Shown: positions 1-5,342 of the stretch, piece by piece
Layout: the number at the start of each line of letters is the position of its first letter
How positions within the stretch are numbered: the first letter of the stretch is position 1
From: Candidatus Woesearchaeota archaeon
GTDB lineage: Archaea > Nanobdellota > Nanobdellia > Woesearchaeales > WJIZ01
Assembly (NCBI GenBank): GCA_018303575.1
Contig: JAGVXW010000067.1
Location: 1-19,211 of the forward strand
Length of the DNA: 19,211 nt
Direction of reading: 5' to 3'
Made by a program: the position numbers and the translations under genes
Notes under the pieces: model-generated
Told to the model about the DNA's origin: nothing
Databases searched by the model: none
What the model saw: the letters and a program-made list of their open reading frames with translations, nothing else

Positions 1-244
1 CAGATTGAGTTCGAGGTATGCAAGCAGATTTCTGAGCATGCTCAAAAACCACGCTACGACAGTCTTAGCCAGGTGGTTTTTGACATCTCATGCGAAGCCC
101 GAGATTATGCTCGGCCAGCGCGCAAACAGGGGCATGAAGCCCCTTGCCGGGACTGGAAGAATCCTGGAGCGTCCCGGATTCGATGCTGCGCCCTACCTGA
201 TTTGCCACTGCACTTGATCGCACCGATGAAAGGGGGCTTCTAAG
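1..244. other. Structured non-coding region upstream of the split FlaJ pair
   Basis: No convincing gene is seen. The stretch holds a series of inverted repeats: an 11-bp stem (42-52 with 73-83), CCGAG/CTCGG (99-103 with 110-114), GGGGC/GCCCC with a 5-base loop (129-143), and CCGGGAC/GTCCCGG (147-153 with 171-177). Bases 27-44 (GATTTCTGAGCATGCTCA) are identical to the minus strand of the element at 8501-8554. One frame is open from base 1 to a TAA at 241-243, but it is Cys/Arg-rich, has no family resemblance and crosses all the hairpins, so it is not called. If there is an upstream operon gene, it ends before the window. Confidence 0.6.
27..83 (+). repeat. Double-hairpin repeat, copy 1 (GAGCATGCTC core)
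   Basis: The core GATTTCTGAGCATGCTCA (27-44) matches copy 2 at 8501-8554 read on the minus strand. It is followed by a perfect 11-bp stem TCAAAAACCAC/GTGGTTTTTGA. In copy 2 the equivalent stem has a different sequence but is also perfect, so the fold is kept while the bases differ. The partner of the left arm would lie before base 1. Both copies lie upstream of a FlaJ-like gene in the same orientation relative to it. Confidence 0.6.
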
Positions 245-1072
245 ATGGCGCGCAAGCGCGGACTGCTGTACGATCCTGTCGCCCTTAACCGGAACCTCAA
301 GATCGCCCGGATGGACATCTATTACAAAGATTATGTGAGGAAGACGCTCCGCACCGCCCTCATCCTGACGGCGCTCATCCACGCGCTCATCTTCTTCGTG
401 CTCAGTTCTGTGGCCAAGACAACGGGAAGCAACGCCATCTACCTTCTTGCCATCGTGACCCTGCCGACGACCTTCTTCGCCATCTTCACCTTCATAATCA
501 AGCTGCCGGAGGCGGCGATCATGCGCTCCAAGAAAAACGTCGAGGCGGAAATCACCTCGGCGATCCGCTTCCTGATCCTCGACCTGAAGGCGGACGCGAG
601 CATGTTCTCGGCCCTGCAGAACCTCGCGAAGAACTTCGACGAGATCGGCATCTACATGAACGAGGTGATCGTGAAGGCGAAGCTCGGCACGGCGCTGGAC
701 GAGGCCTTAACTGAGACTGTGGAGATGGTGCCTTCCGAGAGCTTCCGCGTGTTCCTGTGGCAGATCCTCAATTACCTGCAGACGGGCGTGGACATCACGC
801 CGACGCTGAAGGTGCTCGTGGACGAAATCGTGGAGAACCAAAAGATCGAGTTCAAGAAATACGGCAAGCGGCTGAACGTGCTGTCGCTCTTCTACATGAT
901 CGTCGCCATCATCCTCCCCACCATCGGCTTCACCATGATCGCCGCGGCGCTCATCTTCCTCAGCGTGCCCATCACGCTCGGGCTGATCTTGGGCTTCTGG
1001 ATTGCCTTCACCATCATGCAGCTGCTCTTCCTCGTCATGAGCTCCGGCAACAGGCCGGTCGTGGAATCATGA
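245..1072 (+). CDS. FlaJ/TadC-like membrane platform protein, N-terminal-half type
   Basis: A 275-residue integral membrane protein of the type II secretion F-domain (FlaJ/TadC) group, the inner-membrane platform that works with a FlaI/TadA-type ATPase in type IV pili and archaella. Predicted helices lie near residues 38-56, 65-87, 212-235 and 238-265. The cytoplasmic block between them (about 95-205) is amphipathic and resembles the T2SSF helical bundle. It corresponds to the first half of the fused protein encoded at 6269-8407. The ATG follows a purine-rich AAAGGGGG sequence. The stop overlaps the next start (ATGA at 1069-1072), so the two halves are translationally coupled. Family assignment is from sequence pattern; the partner ATPase is not in view. 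Confidence 0.8.
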   Translation: MARKRGLLYDPVALNRNLKIARMDIYYKDYVRKTLRTALILTALIHALIFFVLSSVAKTTGSNAIYLLAIVTLPTTFFAIFTFIIKLPEAAIMRSKKNVEAEITSAIRFLILDLKADASMFSALQNLAKNFDEIGIYMNEVIVKAKLGTALDEALTETVEMVPSESFRVFLWQILNYLQTGVDITPTLKVLVDEIVENQKIEFKKYGKRLNVLSLFYMIVAIILPTIGFTMIAAALIFLSVPITLGLILGFWIAFTIMQLLFLVMSSGNRPVVES

Positions 1073-2100
1073 AGCACACGCTCGCCAAGCGGAAGCCGTT
1101 GCCTTATCTTGAGCAGTTCCGGCACCTGCAACGGTATCTCCTTCTCGCGGGCATCAAGATGCCGGCCCGCGTGGTATATATGGTCTTGCTGAGTACGGCG
1201 GCAGTCATTGATTTGGGCATCCTCTCGTATTTCATCGCGTTGGTCTGGGAATACAAGCTGCGCATCCTTTACCTGTTCATCATCACGACCGTGATGCTGT
1301 CGCTGGGCTACTTCCTCATCTTCATGGTGCTCTGGCTGCTCTTCCTCCTCATCCTCGATTATCTCAAGTTCAAGCGCCGAAGCGAACTCGAGGAGATCCT
1401 GCCTGAGTTCTTGCGGCTCGTGAGCGCCAACCACCGCGCCGGGCTGCCGCTCGACCTGTCCATCTGGAAGGCCAACCGGCCGCGCTTCGGCATCCTATCA
1501 GTTGAAGTCGATGAACTGGCGCGGAAGACGTATTCCACGGGCGACTTCATCGGGCCTTTGGAGGACTTCGGCAGGAAATACGACTCGCCGCTCCTGAAGC
1601 GCGTCATCAGCAACCTGACCGAAGGGATCAGGACCGGCTCGGACATCGCCAGCCTGCTGGACGACGTCTCCAACAACGTGCGGACCATCAAGAACACGCG
1701 GAAAGAGCTGGCCAGCGAGGTGGAGAACTACATGCTCTTCATCACCATCACCGTGCTCATCATCTCGCCGCTGATGTTCGCGCTGACGTCCAAGATGGCC
1801 GGGCTCATCGAGGGGGTGAAGAACATCCTCATCAGCTCGGGAACAGCGGAAGCGTCCTCCGCAATCGAGGTGCCCTTCAAGATCGCGTCCTCCTCGACCG
1901 GCAAGCCCTTCCAGCATTACTTCGACATCTTCGTCTACCTCATGACCGCCACGAGCTCCATCATCTCCGTGCTCCTGATGAGCACCATCAAGTACGGCAA
2001 TGTCCAGAGCGAGCTGAAGAAGATCCCCGTCTACTTCGTGATCAGCCTCGTGGCCTATACGCTCTTCAAGATGCTCTTCGCGAATTTCATCAAGATATAG
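1069..2100 (+). CDS. FlaJ/TadC-like membrane platform protein, C-terminal-half type
   Basis: A 343-residue protein. The open frame extends back to 757, but that part is a shadow of the preceding gene; the true start is the ATG at 1069, which overlaps the upstream TGA. Two or three helices lie near residues 35-100, then a T2SSF-type cytoplasmic domain with the typical stretch EEILPEFLRLVSANHRAGLP, then helices near 220-240 and further ones toward the C-terminus. It matches the second half of archaeal FlaJ. Together with the preceding gene it forms a split version of the single-chain protein at 6269-8407. Likely role: pilus or secretion platform in the cytoplasmic membrane. Confidence 0.8.
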   Translation: MKHTLAKRKPLPYLEQFRHLQRYLLLAGIKMPARVVYMVLLSTAAVIDLGILSYFIALVWEYKLRILYLFIITTVMLSLGYFLIFMVLWLLFLLILDYLKFKRRSELEEILPEFLRLVSANHRAGLPLDLSIWKANRPRFGILSVEVDELARKTYSTGDFIGPLEDFGRKYDSPLLKRVISNLTEGIRTGSDIASLLDDVSNNVRTIKNTRKELASEVENYMLFITITVLIISPLMFALTSKMAGLIEGVKNILISSGTAEASSAIEVPFKIASSSTGKPFQHYFDIFVYLMTATSSIISVLLMSTIKYGNVQSELKKIPVYFVISLVAYTLFKMLFANFIKI

Positions 2101-2431
2101 CCGTTCTGCGGTTACCGCCTGAAAAAAATCGGGCGGCTTCAGGACATTTTCTGGGAAAAGGCGGTGCCGTGGCCACCCCGGCGGGGCCGACCCCCGGCTA
2201 CGGCACGCCACATCGTCGTCCTGGCGGGCGGCAAAGGCTCTGCCTGAGTATAATCAGCGACGGAAAGAGGGATATAATAGTTTCCGTCGCTGTATGTAGT
2301 AAATGACTTCTCTTGCTAATAAGGGGGTCATTTACTACAGGCCGCAAGGCCGTCGCCCGCCTTCGTCCCTGAAATCCTGTTTCCCTCCCAAAATCTAAAC
2401 ATTTAAATATCCCGCCGCTGGCAAAAGAGGC
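2101..2431. other. Intergenic hairpin array
   Basis: No gene is seen. In order: CCTGAA/TTCAGG (2118-2123 with 2138-2143); a GC-rich stem of 14 pairs with one bulge (2160-2174 with 2196-2209); a 7-bp closing stem GGCGGGC/GCCCGCC (2223-2229 with 2355-2361). Inside the closing stem are a perfect 12-bp hairpin (2255-2266 with 2281-2292), a perfect 13-bp hairpin (2295-2307 with 2327-2339), and GGCC-GCAA-GGCC with a GNRA tetraloop (2340-2351). The last 70 bases lead into the promoter of the next gene. Confidence 0.65.
2401..2410 (+). promoter_or_regulatory. TATA box for the wHTH-KaiC operon
   Basis: ATTTAAATAT is centred about 27 nt upstream of the ATG at 2432, the spacing expected for a leaderless archaeal transcript. 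Confidence 0.65.
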
Positions 2432-2638
2432 ATGCCCATCATCCAGACAGAGGCCGACCGGCTGATCTCCCTGGTGGACACGAAGGGGAAGATTTCTGCG
2501 GGCGAAGCGGCGAAGATCCTTGGCATCTCCCCGCGGCAGGTGGAGGAATGGGCGGATTTCCTCGAGCATCATGGCATCATCAACCTCAAGCTGAACTTTT
2601 TCAACCTCAAGCTCATCTCAAAAAAGGGGCAGGCCTGA
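2432..2638 (+). CDS. Small winged-helix/HTH protein
   Basis: A 68-residue protein. Residues about 20-50 (SAGEAAKILGISPRQVEEWA and the following helix) look like a helix-turn-helix, followed by a short beta-like wing (INLKLNFFNLKLISKK). The start is fixed by a TATA box about 27 nt upstream. The TGA overlaps the ATG of the KaiC-like ATPase gene (TGATG at 2636-2640), so the two are co-translated. It may act as a DNA-binding or protein-interaction adaptor for the ATPase; the target is unknown. Confidence 0.75.
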   Translation: MPIIQTEADRLISLVDTKGKISAGEAAKILGISPRQVEEWADFLEHHGIINLKLNFFNLKLISKKGQA

Positions 2639-3447
2639 TGGGAAAACAAGAGTACATCGGATCGTACATTGAGCATTTCGACGAGGCGCTCGGTGGGGGC
2701 ATCCCGAGCGGCCACATCGTCCTCATCTATGGCGCGGCCGGCACGATGAAGTCCACGTTCTGCTTCAACGTGCTCTACAACGAGGTGCTGCAGGGCAAGA
2801 AAGGAGTGTATGTGAGCATCGAGCAGAGCTCGCTGTCGCTCCTCAAGCAGATGGTGAAGATGGGCTATGACATCTCGAAGGTGAACATCGAGGTGCTGAA
2901 CGAGGCCAATGATGTCATCCGCGGGCTGTCGCGGCTCAAGGATGACGAGCCCCGGAAGCTCACCATCGTCGATTTCGGCACGATCCGGAAGCAGCTGCAG
3001 CCGAAGGGGCAGAAGCAGAAATTCGGGTTTTCCGGCGACATGGTGGAAAGCATCCTGTCCATGATCCAGACGCTCAAACGGAAGAACCTCTGCGACATCG
3101 TCGTGCTGGACTCCCTCACGGCAGTCTACAGCCTGACCGAGCTGAAGGAGCCGCGCAGCGAGATCTTCTATTTGTTCGAGTTCCTGCGCGACTTAGGGCT
3201 CACCAGCTTCGTGATTTCGGAGGAGAGTGAGGAGAACACGCGCTACAGCAGGTTCGGCATCGAAAGCTATCTCGTCGACGGCATCCTCCACATCATGCTT
3301 ACCGACCGGAACAGGAAGGTGACGCGCGAGATCCAGATCCGGAAGATGCGGGCGACGGACTGCAACAACGACGTCTTCACGCTGGAATGGGATGCCAGGA
3401 CCAAGAAGTTCAAGGCGCTCTACGGCGGGAAGAACCCGCTGGTATGA
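2638..3447 (+). CDS. KaiC/RAD55-family RecA-like ATPase (FlaH-like)
   Basis: A 269-residue single-domain P-loop ATPase of COG0467 type. The start at 2638 removes a 30-codon shadow extension. The KaiC N-terminal signature FDEALGGGIPSG (14-25) is followed by Walker A GAAGTMKST (32-40) and a Walker B-like CDIVVLDSLTAVYS; a late KMRATDC segment resembles the KaiC/RadA KMR motif. In archaella the relative FlaH couples to the FlaI-FlaJ motor. The neighbouring split FlaJ pair fits such a role, but free-standing RAD55-like ATPases of unknown signalling function are common in archaea, and this gene has its own promoter. Confidence 0.8.
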   Translation: MGKQEYIGSYIEHFDEALGGGIPSGHIVLIYGAAGTMKSTFCFNVLYNEVLQGKKGVYVSIEQSSLSLLKQMVKMGYDISKVNIEVLNEANDVIRGLSRLKDDEPRKLTIVDFGTIRKQLQPKGQKQKFGFSGDMVESILSMIQTLKRKNLCDIVVLDSLTAVYSLTELKEPRSEIFYLFEFLRDLGLTSFVISEESEENTRYSRFGIESYLVDGILHIMLTDRNRKVTREIQIRKMRATDCNNDVFTLEWDARTKKFKALYGGKNPLV

Positions 3448-3452
3448 GAAAG

Positions 3453-3460
3453 TTTAAATA
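3453..3460 (+). promoter_or_regulatory. TATA box with no protein gene nearby
   Basis: TTTAAATA lies just after the stop of the KaiC-like gene. Transcription would start near 3481-3485, about 190 bases before the next start codon, which has its own TATA box. Confidence 0.45.
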
Positions 3461-3480
3461 GAAGTAACGCGCTCTTTTAT

Positions 3481-3590
3481 CAGCGTTGAGCGATTCTGTC
3501 GCTCACCTAAAACGGACTCCACAAGATGCCTATCGGGCCGTCCCGGTCGCTTATGGGGGATGAGGGGCACTGCCCATCTTTCTTCATTTG
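3481..3590 (+). ncRNA. Candidate small RNA of about 110 nt
   Basis: The stretch downstream of the TATA box at 3453-3460 has no good reading frame. It contains three hairpins: TGAGCGA/TCGCTCA with a 5-base loop (3487-3505), CGGG/CCCG (3534-3545) enclosed by CCTAT/ATGGG pairing (3529-3533 with 3553-3557), and an alternative ATGGG/CCCAT hairpin (3553-3577). A T-rich segment follows (3578-3590) and could end transcription. No known RNA family is recognised, and a mere leader or spacer is possible. Confidence 0.3.
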
Positions 3591-3644
3591 AATACTTTTG
3601 AGAGATAGGGCGGTTTTTCCTGGGCATCAAAATGGCCCGCAAGC

Positions 3645-3652
3645 TTTATAAA
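3645..3652 (+). promoter_or_regulatory. TATA box of the SSB gene
   Basis: TTTATAAA is centred 26-27 nt before the ATG at 3675; a leaderless transcript is expected. Confidence 0.7.
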
Positions 3653-3674
3653 ACGGCCCCCTTTCCTTCCGCGC

Positions 3675-4028
3675 ATGGCAATCAAAGATCTGCAGGCTAG
3701 GCAGGGCAACGTGAACTTGACTTTGGAAATTGTCGAGAAGGCGGCGCCCCGCGAGTTCGAGAAGTTCGGAAAGAAGGGCAGGGTGTGCAACGCGAAGGCG
3801 AAGGACGATTCCGGTTCCATTACCCTTACACTCTGGAATGACGATGTGGATACCGTGAATGTCGGGGACAAGGTGCAGATCGAGAACGGCTGGGTTTCCG
3901 AGTGGCAGGGCGAGCTCCAATTGGGGACAGGCAAGTTCGGCAAGTTGACGGTGGTTGAAAAAGGCACCGGAAAGCCGGCTGAGGCCGCTCCGCCGAAGGA
4001 AGATATTTCTGAAGAGGAGATCCTCTGA
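3675..4028 (+). CDS. OB-fold single-stranded DNA-binding protein
   Basis: A 117-residue protein with one OB fold (about residues 10-95) and an acidic tail (KEDISEEEIL). The pattern SGSITLTLWNDDVDTVNVGD followed by VQIENGWVSEWQGELQL matches the small archaeal SSB typified by the Sulfolobus protein. W54, W73 and W77 occupy the places of its ssDNA-stacking residues W56, W75 and F79. Expected role: protecting ssDNA in replication and repair, with the acidic tail docking partners. It is monocistronic with its own TATA box and convergent with the LAGLIDADG gene; the short hairpin CCTTAA/TTAAGG (4039-4055) lies between them. Confidence 0.9.
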   Translation: MAIKDLQARQGNVNLTLEIVEKAAPREFEKFGKKGRVCNAKAKDDSGSITLTLWNDDVDTVNVGDKVQIENGWVSEWQGELQLGTGKFGKLTVVEKGTGKPAEAAPPKEDISEEEIL

Positions 4029-4038
4029 AAGCACGTAC

Positions 4039-4055
4039 CCTTAAGGCATTTAAGG
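4039..4055. terminator. Short hairpin between convergent genes
   Basis: CCTTAA and TTAAGG are separated by 5 bases, just after the SSB stop and overlapping the end of the LAGLIDADG gene. It could serve as a weak bidirectional terminator. Confidence 0.3.
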
Positions 4056-4793
4056 ACAAAGAAGTGCCAATTTTCGACTTTTTTCTGGGTCTTCTATGCC
4101 AACCATTTCCTGAACTAGCGGAAGGTCCGAAGCTCGCTTAATCTTCATGCGTATGCCTTGAGTGAAGACCCCATCCTTTCTTACACAGCGCGCTCTTTCA
4201 AGGAAAGGTCGCGTGGGAGTAATCCCAAAGTGCGAAATCATTCCCTCACGTAATTGCTCAAAAAATGAAATTCCCTGAGGGATTAGGTCAATCGATTTAG
4301 CCATCTTAAGTTCTATTGCCTTCCCGCAAACATCCACAGAACCCTCGCAGCTCAGGAGTCGATTCATAAAGCGAGAAAAACATTTAGGATTTTCTTCTAT
4401 CCACAAAGGAAGAGAGAATGATTTTAGGACTTTTTGCCCAGAAGGTACACCCAAACTGGCCAAAACTCGAGCAAGAGGTCGATTGCAGACACTGAGAAGA
4501 TAAGATTCATAACGGTTCGTGGAGCATCTTCGCATCGTACCTTTTACGCCGAAAAGAGTAAAAATCTCATTCTCGAACCGATTGAGTTCGGAAACCTGTT
4601 TTGAGCAATAGTCTATTTTCCATTTTGGTTCTGATTGGAGATGTCCATCCCCCATAAGATCCGCTATGACTCCTGCGAGCTTCGGGCTCGAGAAGAGGGG
4701 GAACCAATGAGCATAAGGGGAAAGCGCTTTTAGCCCAGCTTCTTTAGAACGATACGTTTCCAGGACATCACCTAGAGAGATGAGCGACTCCAT
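4050..4793 (-). CDS. Free-standing LAGLIDADG homing endonuclease
   Basis: A 247-residue protein with two LAGLIDADG motifs in one chain: LAGVIADLMGDG at 39-50 (acid at D49) and FMNRLLSCEGSV at about 142-153 (acid at E150). The spacing of about 100 residues fits a two-domain monomeric homing endonuclease of the DOD type. Both motif acids are present, so it may be active. The gene is visibly more AT-rich than its neighbours (sampled 60-base stretches are about 37% GC), suggesting recent acquisition. It is divergent from, and ends upstream of, an intron-bearing tRNA gene. Some archaeal LAGLIDADG proteins act in RNA splicing or regulation instead, so target and substrate are open. Confidence 0.8.
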   Translation of the reverse strand: MESLISLGDVLETYRSKEAGLKALSPYAHWFPLFSSPKLAGVIADLMGDGHLQSEPKWKIDYCSKQVSELNRFENEIFTLFGVKGTMRRCSTNRYESYLLSVCNRPLARVLASLGVPSGQKVLKSFSLPLWIEENPKCFSRFMNRLLSCEGSVDVCGKAIELKMAKSIDLIPQGISFFEQLREGMISHFGITPTRPFLERARCVRKDGVFTQGIRMKIKRASDLPLVQEMVGIEDPEKSRKLALLCP

Positions 4794-4817
4794 CTAATCT
4801 CAAGGAAAGAAGTGCCT

Positions 4818-4826
4818 GTTAATATC
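4818..4826 (-). promoter_or_regulatory. TATA-like box of the LAGLIDADG gene
   Basis: On the minus strand AGATATTAA lies about 28 nt before the ATG at 4793. Confidence 0.4.
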
Positions 4827-4868
4827 TTTTCCGGGATAAAACCCGAAACTCTTCCGAAGAGAAAGGCA

Positions 4869-4876
4869 TTTAAATA
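4869..4876 (+). promoter_or_regulatory. TATA box of the tRNA-Phe gene
   Basis: TTTAAATA predicts a start near 4899-4901. That leaves a leader of about 8-10 nt, which is what the acceptor-stem intron needs to form its outer helix. Confidence 0.65.
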
Positions 4877-4912
4877 CTCTGGCAACTCAAGTCCTGCTGA
4901 GCTGCAATGGGG

Positions 4913-4943
4913 ATTCCTGAAGTCTCGGCTTTGGGAACCATAC
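4913..4943 (+). other. Non-canonical tRNA intron in the acceptor stem (position 4/5)
   Basis: This 31-base intron fits a full bulge-helix-bulge. The central 4-bp helix is ATGG (4907-4910) with CCAT (4938-4941). The 3-base bulges are GG^A (4911-4913) and AC^A (4942-4944), each cut after the second base. The inner helix is TTCCTGAAG (4914-4922) with CTTTGGGAA (4929-4937), 9 pairs including two G-U. The outer helix is GCTGC (4901-4905) with GTAGC (4946-4950), one G-U. Splicing at these cuts restores a perfect acceptor stem. Confidence 0.82.
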
Positions 4944-4975
4944 ACGTAGCTCAGCGGGAGAGCGCTAGACTGAAG

Positions 4976-5012
4976 CTAGATCTGATGAGGCGCGAGCCGA
5001 TGACGAGCAGAG
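4976..5012 (+). other. Canonical-position tRNA intron (37/38)
   Basis: A 37-base intron between G37 and A38. The bulge-helix-bulge is weaker than in the first intron: C32, T33 and G34 pair with 5010, 5009 and 5008, but A35 faces G5007. Inside is GGC-GCGA-GCC (4989-4998), a GNRA hairpin flanked on both sides by GATGA. Intron bases 4976-4983 can also pair perfectly over 8 bp with 5011-5018, which includes the 3' side of the anticodon stem. Confidence 0.75.
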
Positions 5013-5029
5013 ATCTAGAGGTCGTGGGT

Positions 5030-5251
5030 TCAAATCCCGCCGTCCCCATAGCGATTGCGCTCAATCATAAGGTTGAGCGTAATCACTTTTCCTAAAGGGC
5101 CATCTTCGTAAGCCCGAATGGCTTCCTTCGTGCGCTTGCGAAGCTCCTTCATATTTCTCGCCTGAGTATGGCAGCCGGGCATCCCGATGACCTCAGAAAC
5201 AAGCCAACCGTCCTCATCACGTTCAACGAGAACTTTATACTTTTTCGCCAT
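5030..5251 (-). CDS. Solitary HicB-like antitoxin-fold protein
   Basis: A 73-residue protein. Residues 5-50 (YKVLVERDEDGWLVSEV, MPGCHTQARNMKEL, KEAIRAYED) follow the HicB/UPF0150 partial RNase H fold. No HicA partner is adjacent, and there is no C-terminal DNA-binding domain. Its TATA box (TATAAAAA on the plus strand, 5276-5283) sits 27-30 nt before the ATG. The last codons run into the 3' end of tRNA-Phe on the opposite strand. It is related to the HicB at 17836-18051 but carries a longer, basic tail. It may act in trans on other HicA proteins or be an orphan. Confidence 0.75.
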   Translation of the reverse strand: MAKKYKVLVERDEDGWLVSEVIGMPGCHTQARNMKELRKRTKEAIRAYEDGPLGKVITLNLMIERNRYGDGGI

Positions 5252-5275
5252 CCTAAAGAATCATGATGTGCGACG

Positions 5276-5283
5276 TATAAAAA
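5276..5283 (-). promoter_or_regulatory. TATA box of the solitary hicB-like gene
   Basis: Reads TTTTTATA on the minus strand, about 28 nt upstream of the start at 5251; leaderless spacing. Confidence 0.55.
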
Positions 5284-5342
5284 ACTATTCTTCCGAATGT
5301 ACTTACATGAACGCAAAGAATTTCCGTTAACTATTCGCCAAC

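Larger units (their letters stand above)
4909..5048 (+). tRNA. tRNA-Phe (GAA) with two introns
   Basis: Removing bases 4913-4943 and 4976-5012 gives a regular 72-base tRNA. The acceptor stem is GGGGACG/CGTCCCC (7 of 7 pairs). The D-arm is GCTC-AGCGGGA-GAGC. The anticodon stem is CTAGA/TCTAG with loop CTGAAGA, giving anticodon GAA. The variable loop is AGGTC. The T-arm is GTGGG-TTCAAAT-CCCGC, with discriminator A at 5048. CCA is not encoded. U33, the Phe-type loop and A73 fit archaeal tRNA-Phe. Read without the first intron, only 3 of 7 acceptor pairs would form (ATACACG against CGTCCCC), so that intron is needed. The last 19 bases overlap the 3' end of an antisense HicB-like gene. Confidence 0.88.

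Noticed and set aside
1..243. Open frame from base 1 to TAA 241-243, and a second frame from base 5 to 217
   Set aside because: Both run through strong hairpins and the repeat core, have atypical composition and show no family resemblance. The FLSML-like peptide shared with 8532-8552 arises from the DNA repeat.
757..1068. N-terminal extension of the second FlaJ-half gene
   Set aside because: It overlaps the real first-half gene in another frame and reads as His/Arg/Ala-rich shadow; the ATG at 1069 gives the classic ATGA coupling.
2198..2572. Minus-strand frame across the hairpin array
   Set aside because: It runs through the perfect hairpins and the wHTH gene; no recognisable domain.
3454..3642. 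Minus-strand frame of 62 codons
   Set aside because: It lies over the candidate RNA unit, has no promoter or ribosome site in the right place and no known fold.
4940..5048. Reading the tRNA with only the anticodon intron
   Set aside because: Taking ATACACG as the 5' acceptor strand leaves four of seven acceptor pairs unformed; removing the upstream intron restores all seven.
4907..5095. Plus-strand frame across the tRNA
   Set aside because: It is fully explained by the tRNA-Phe gene.
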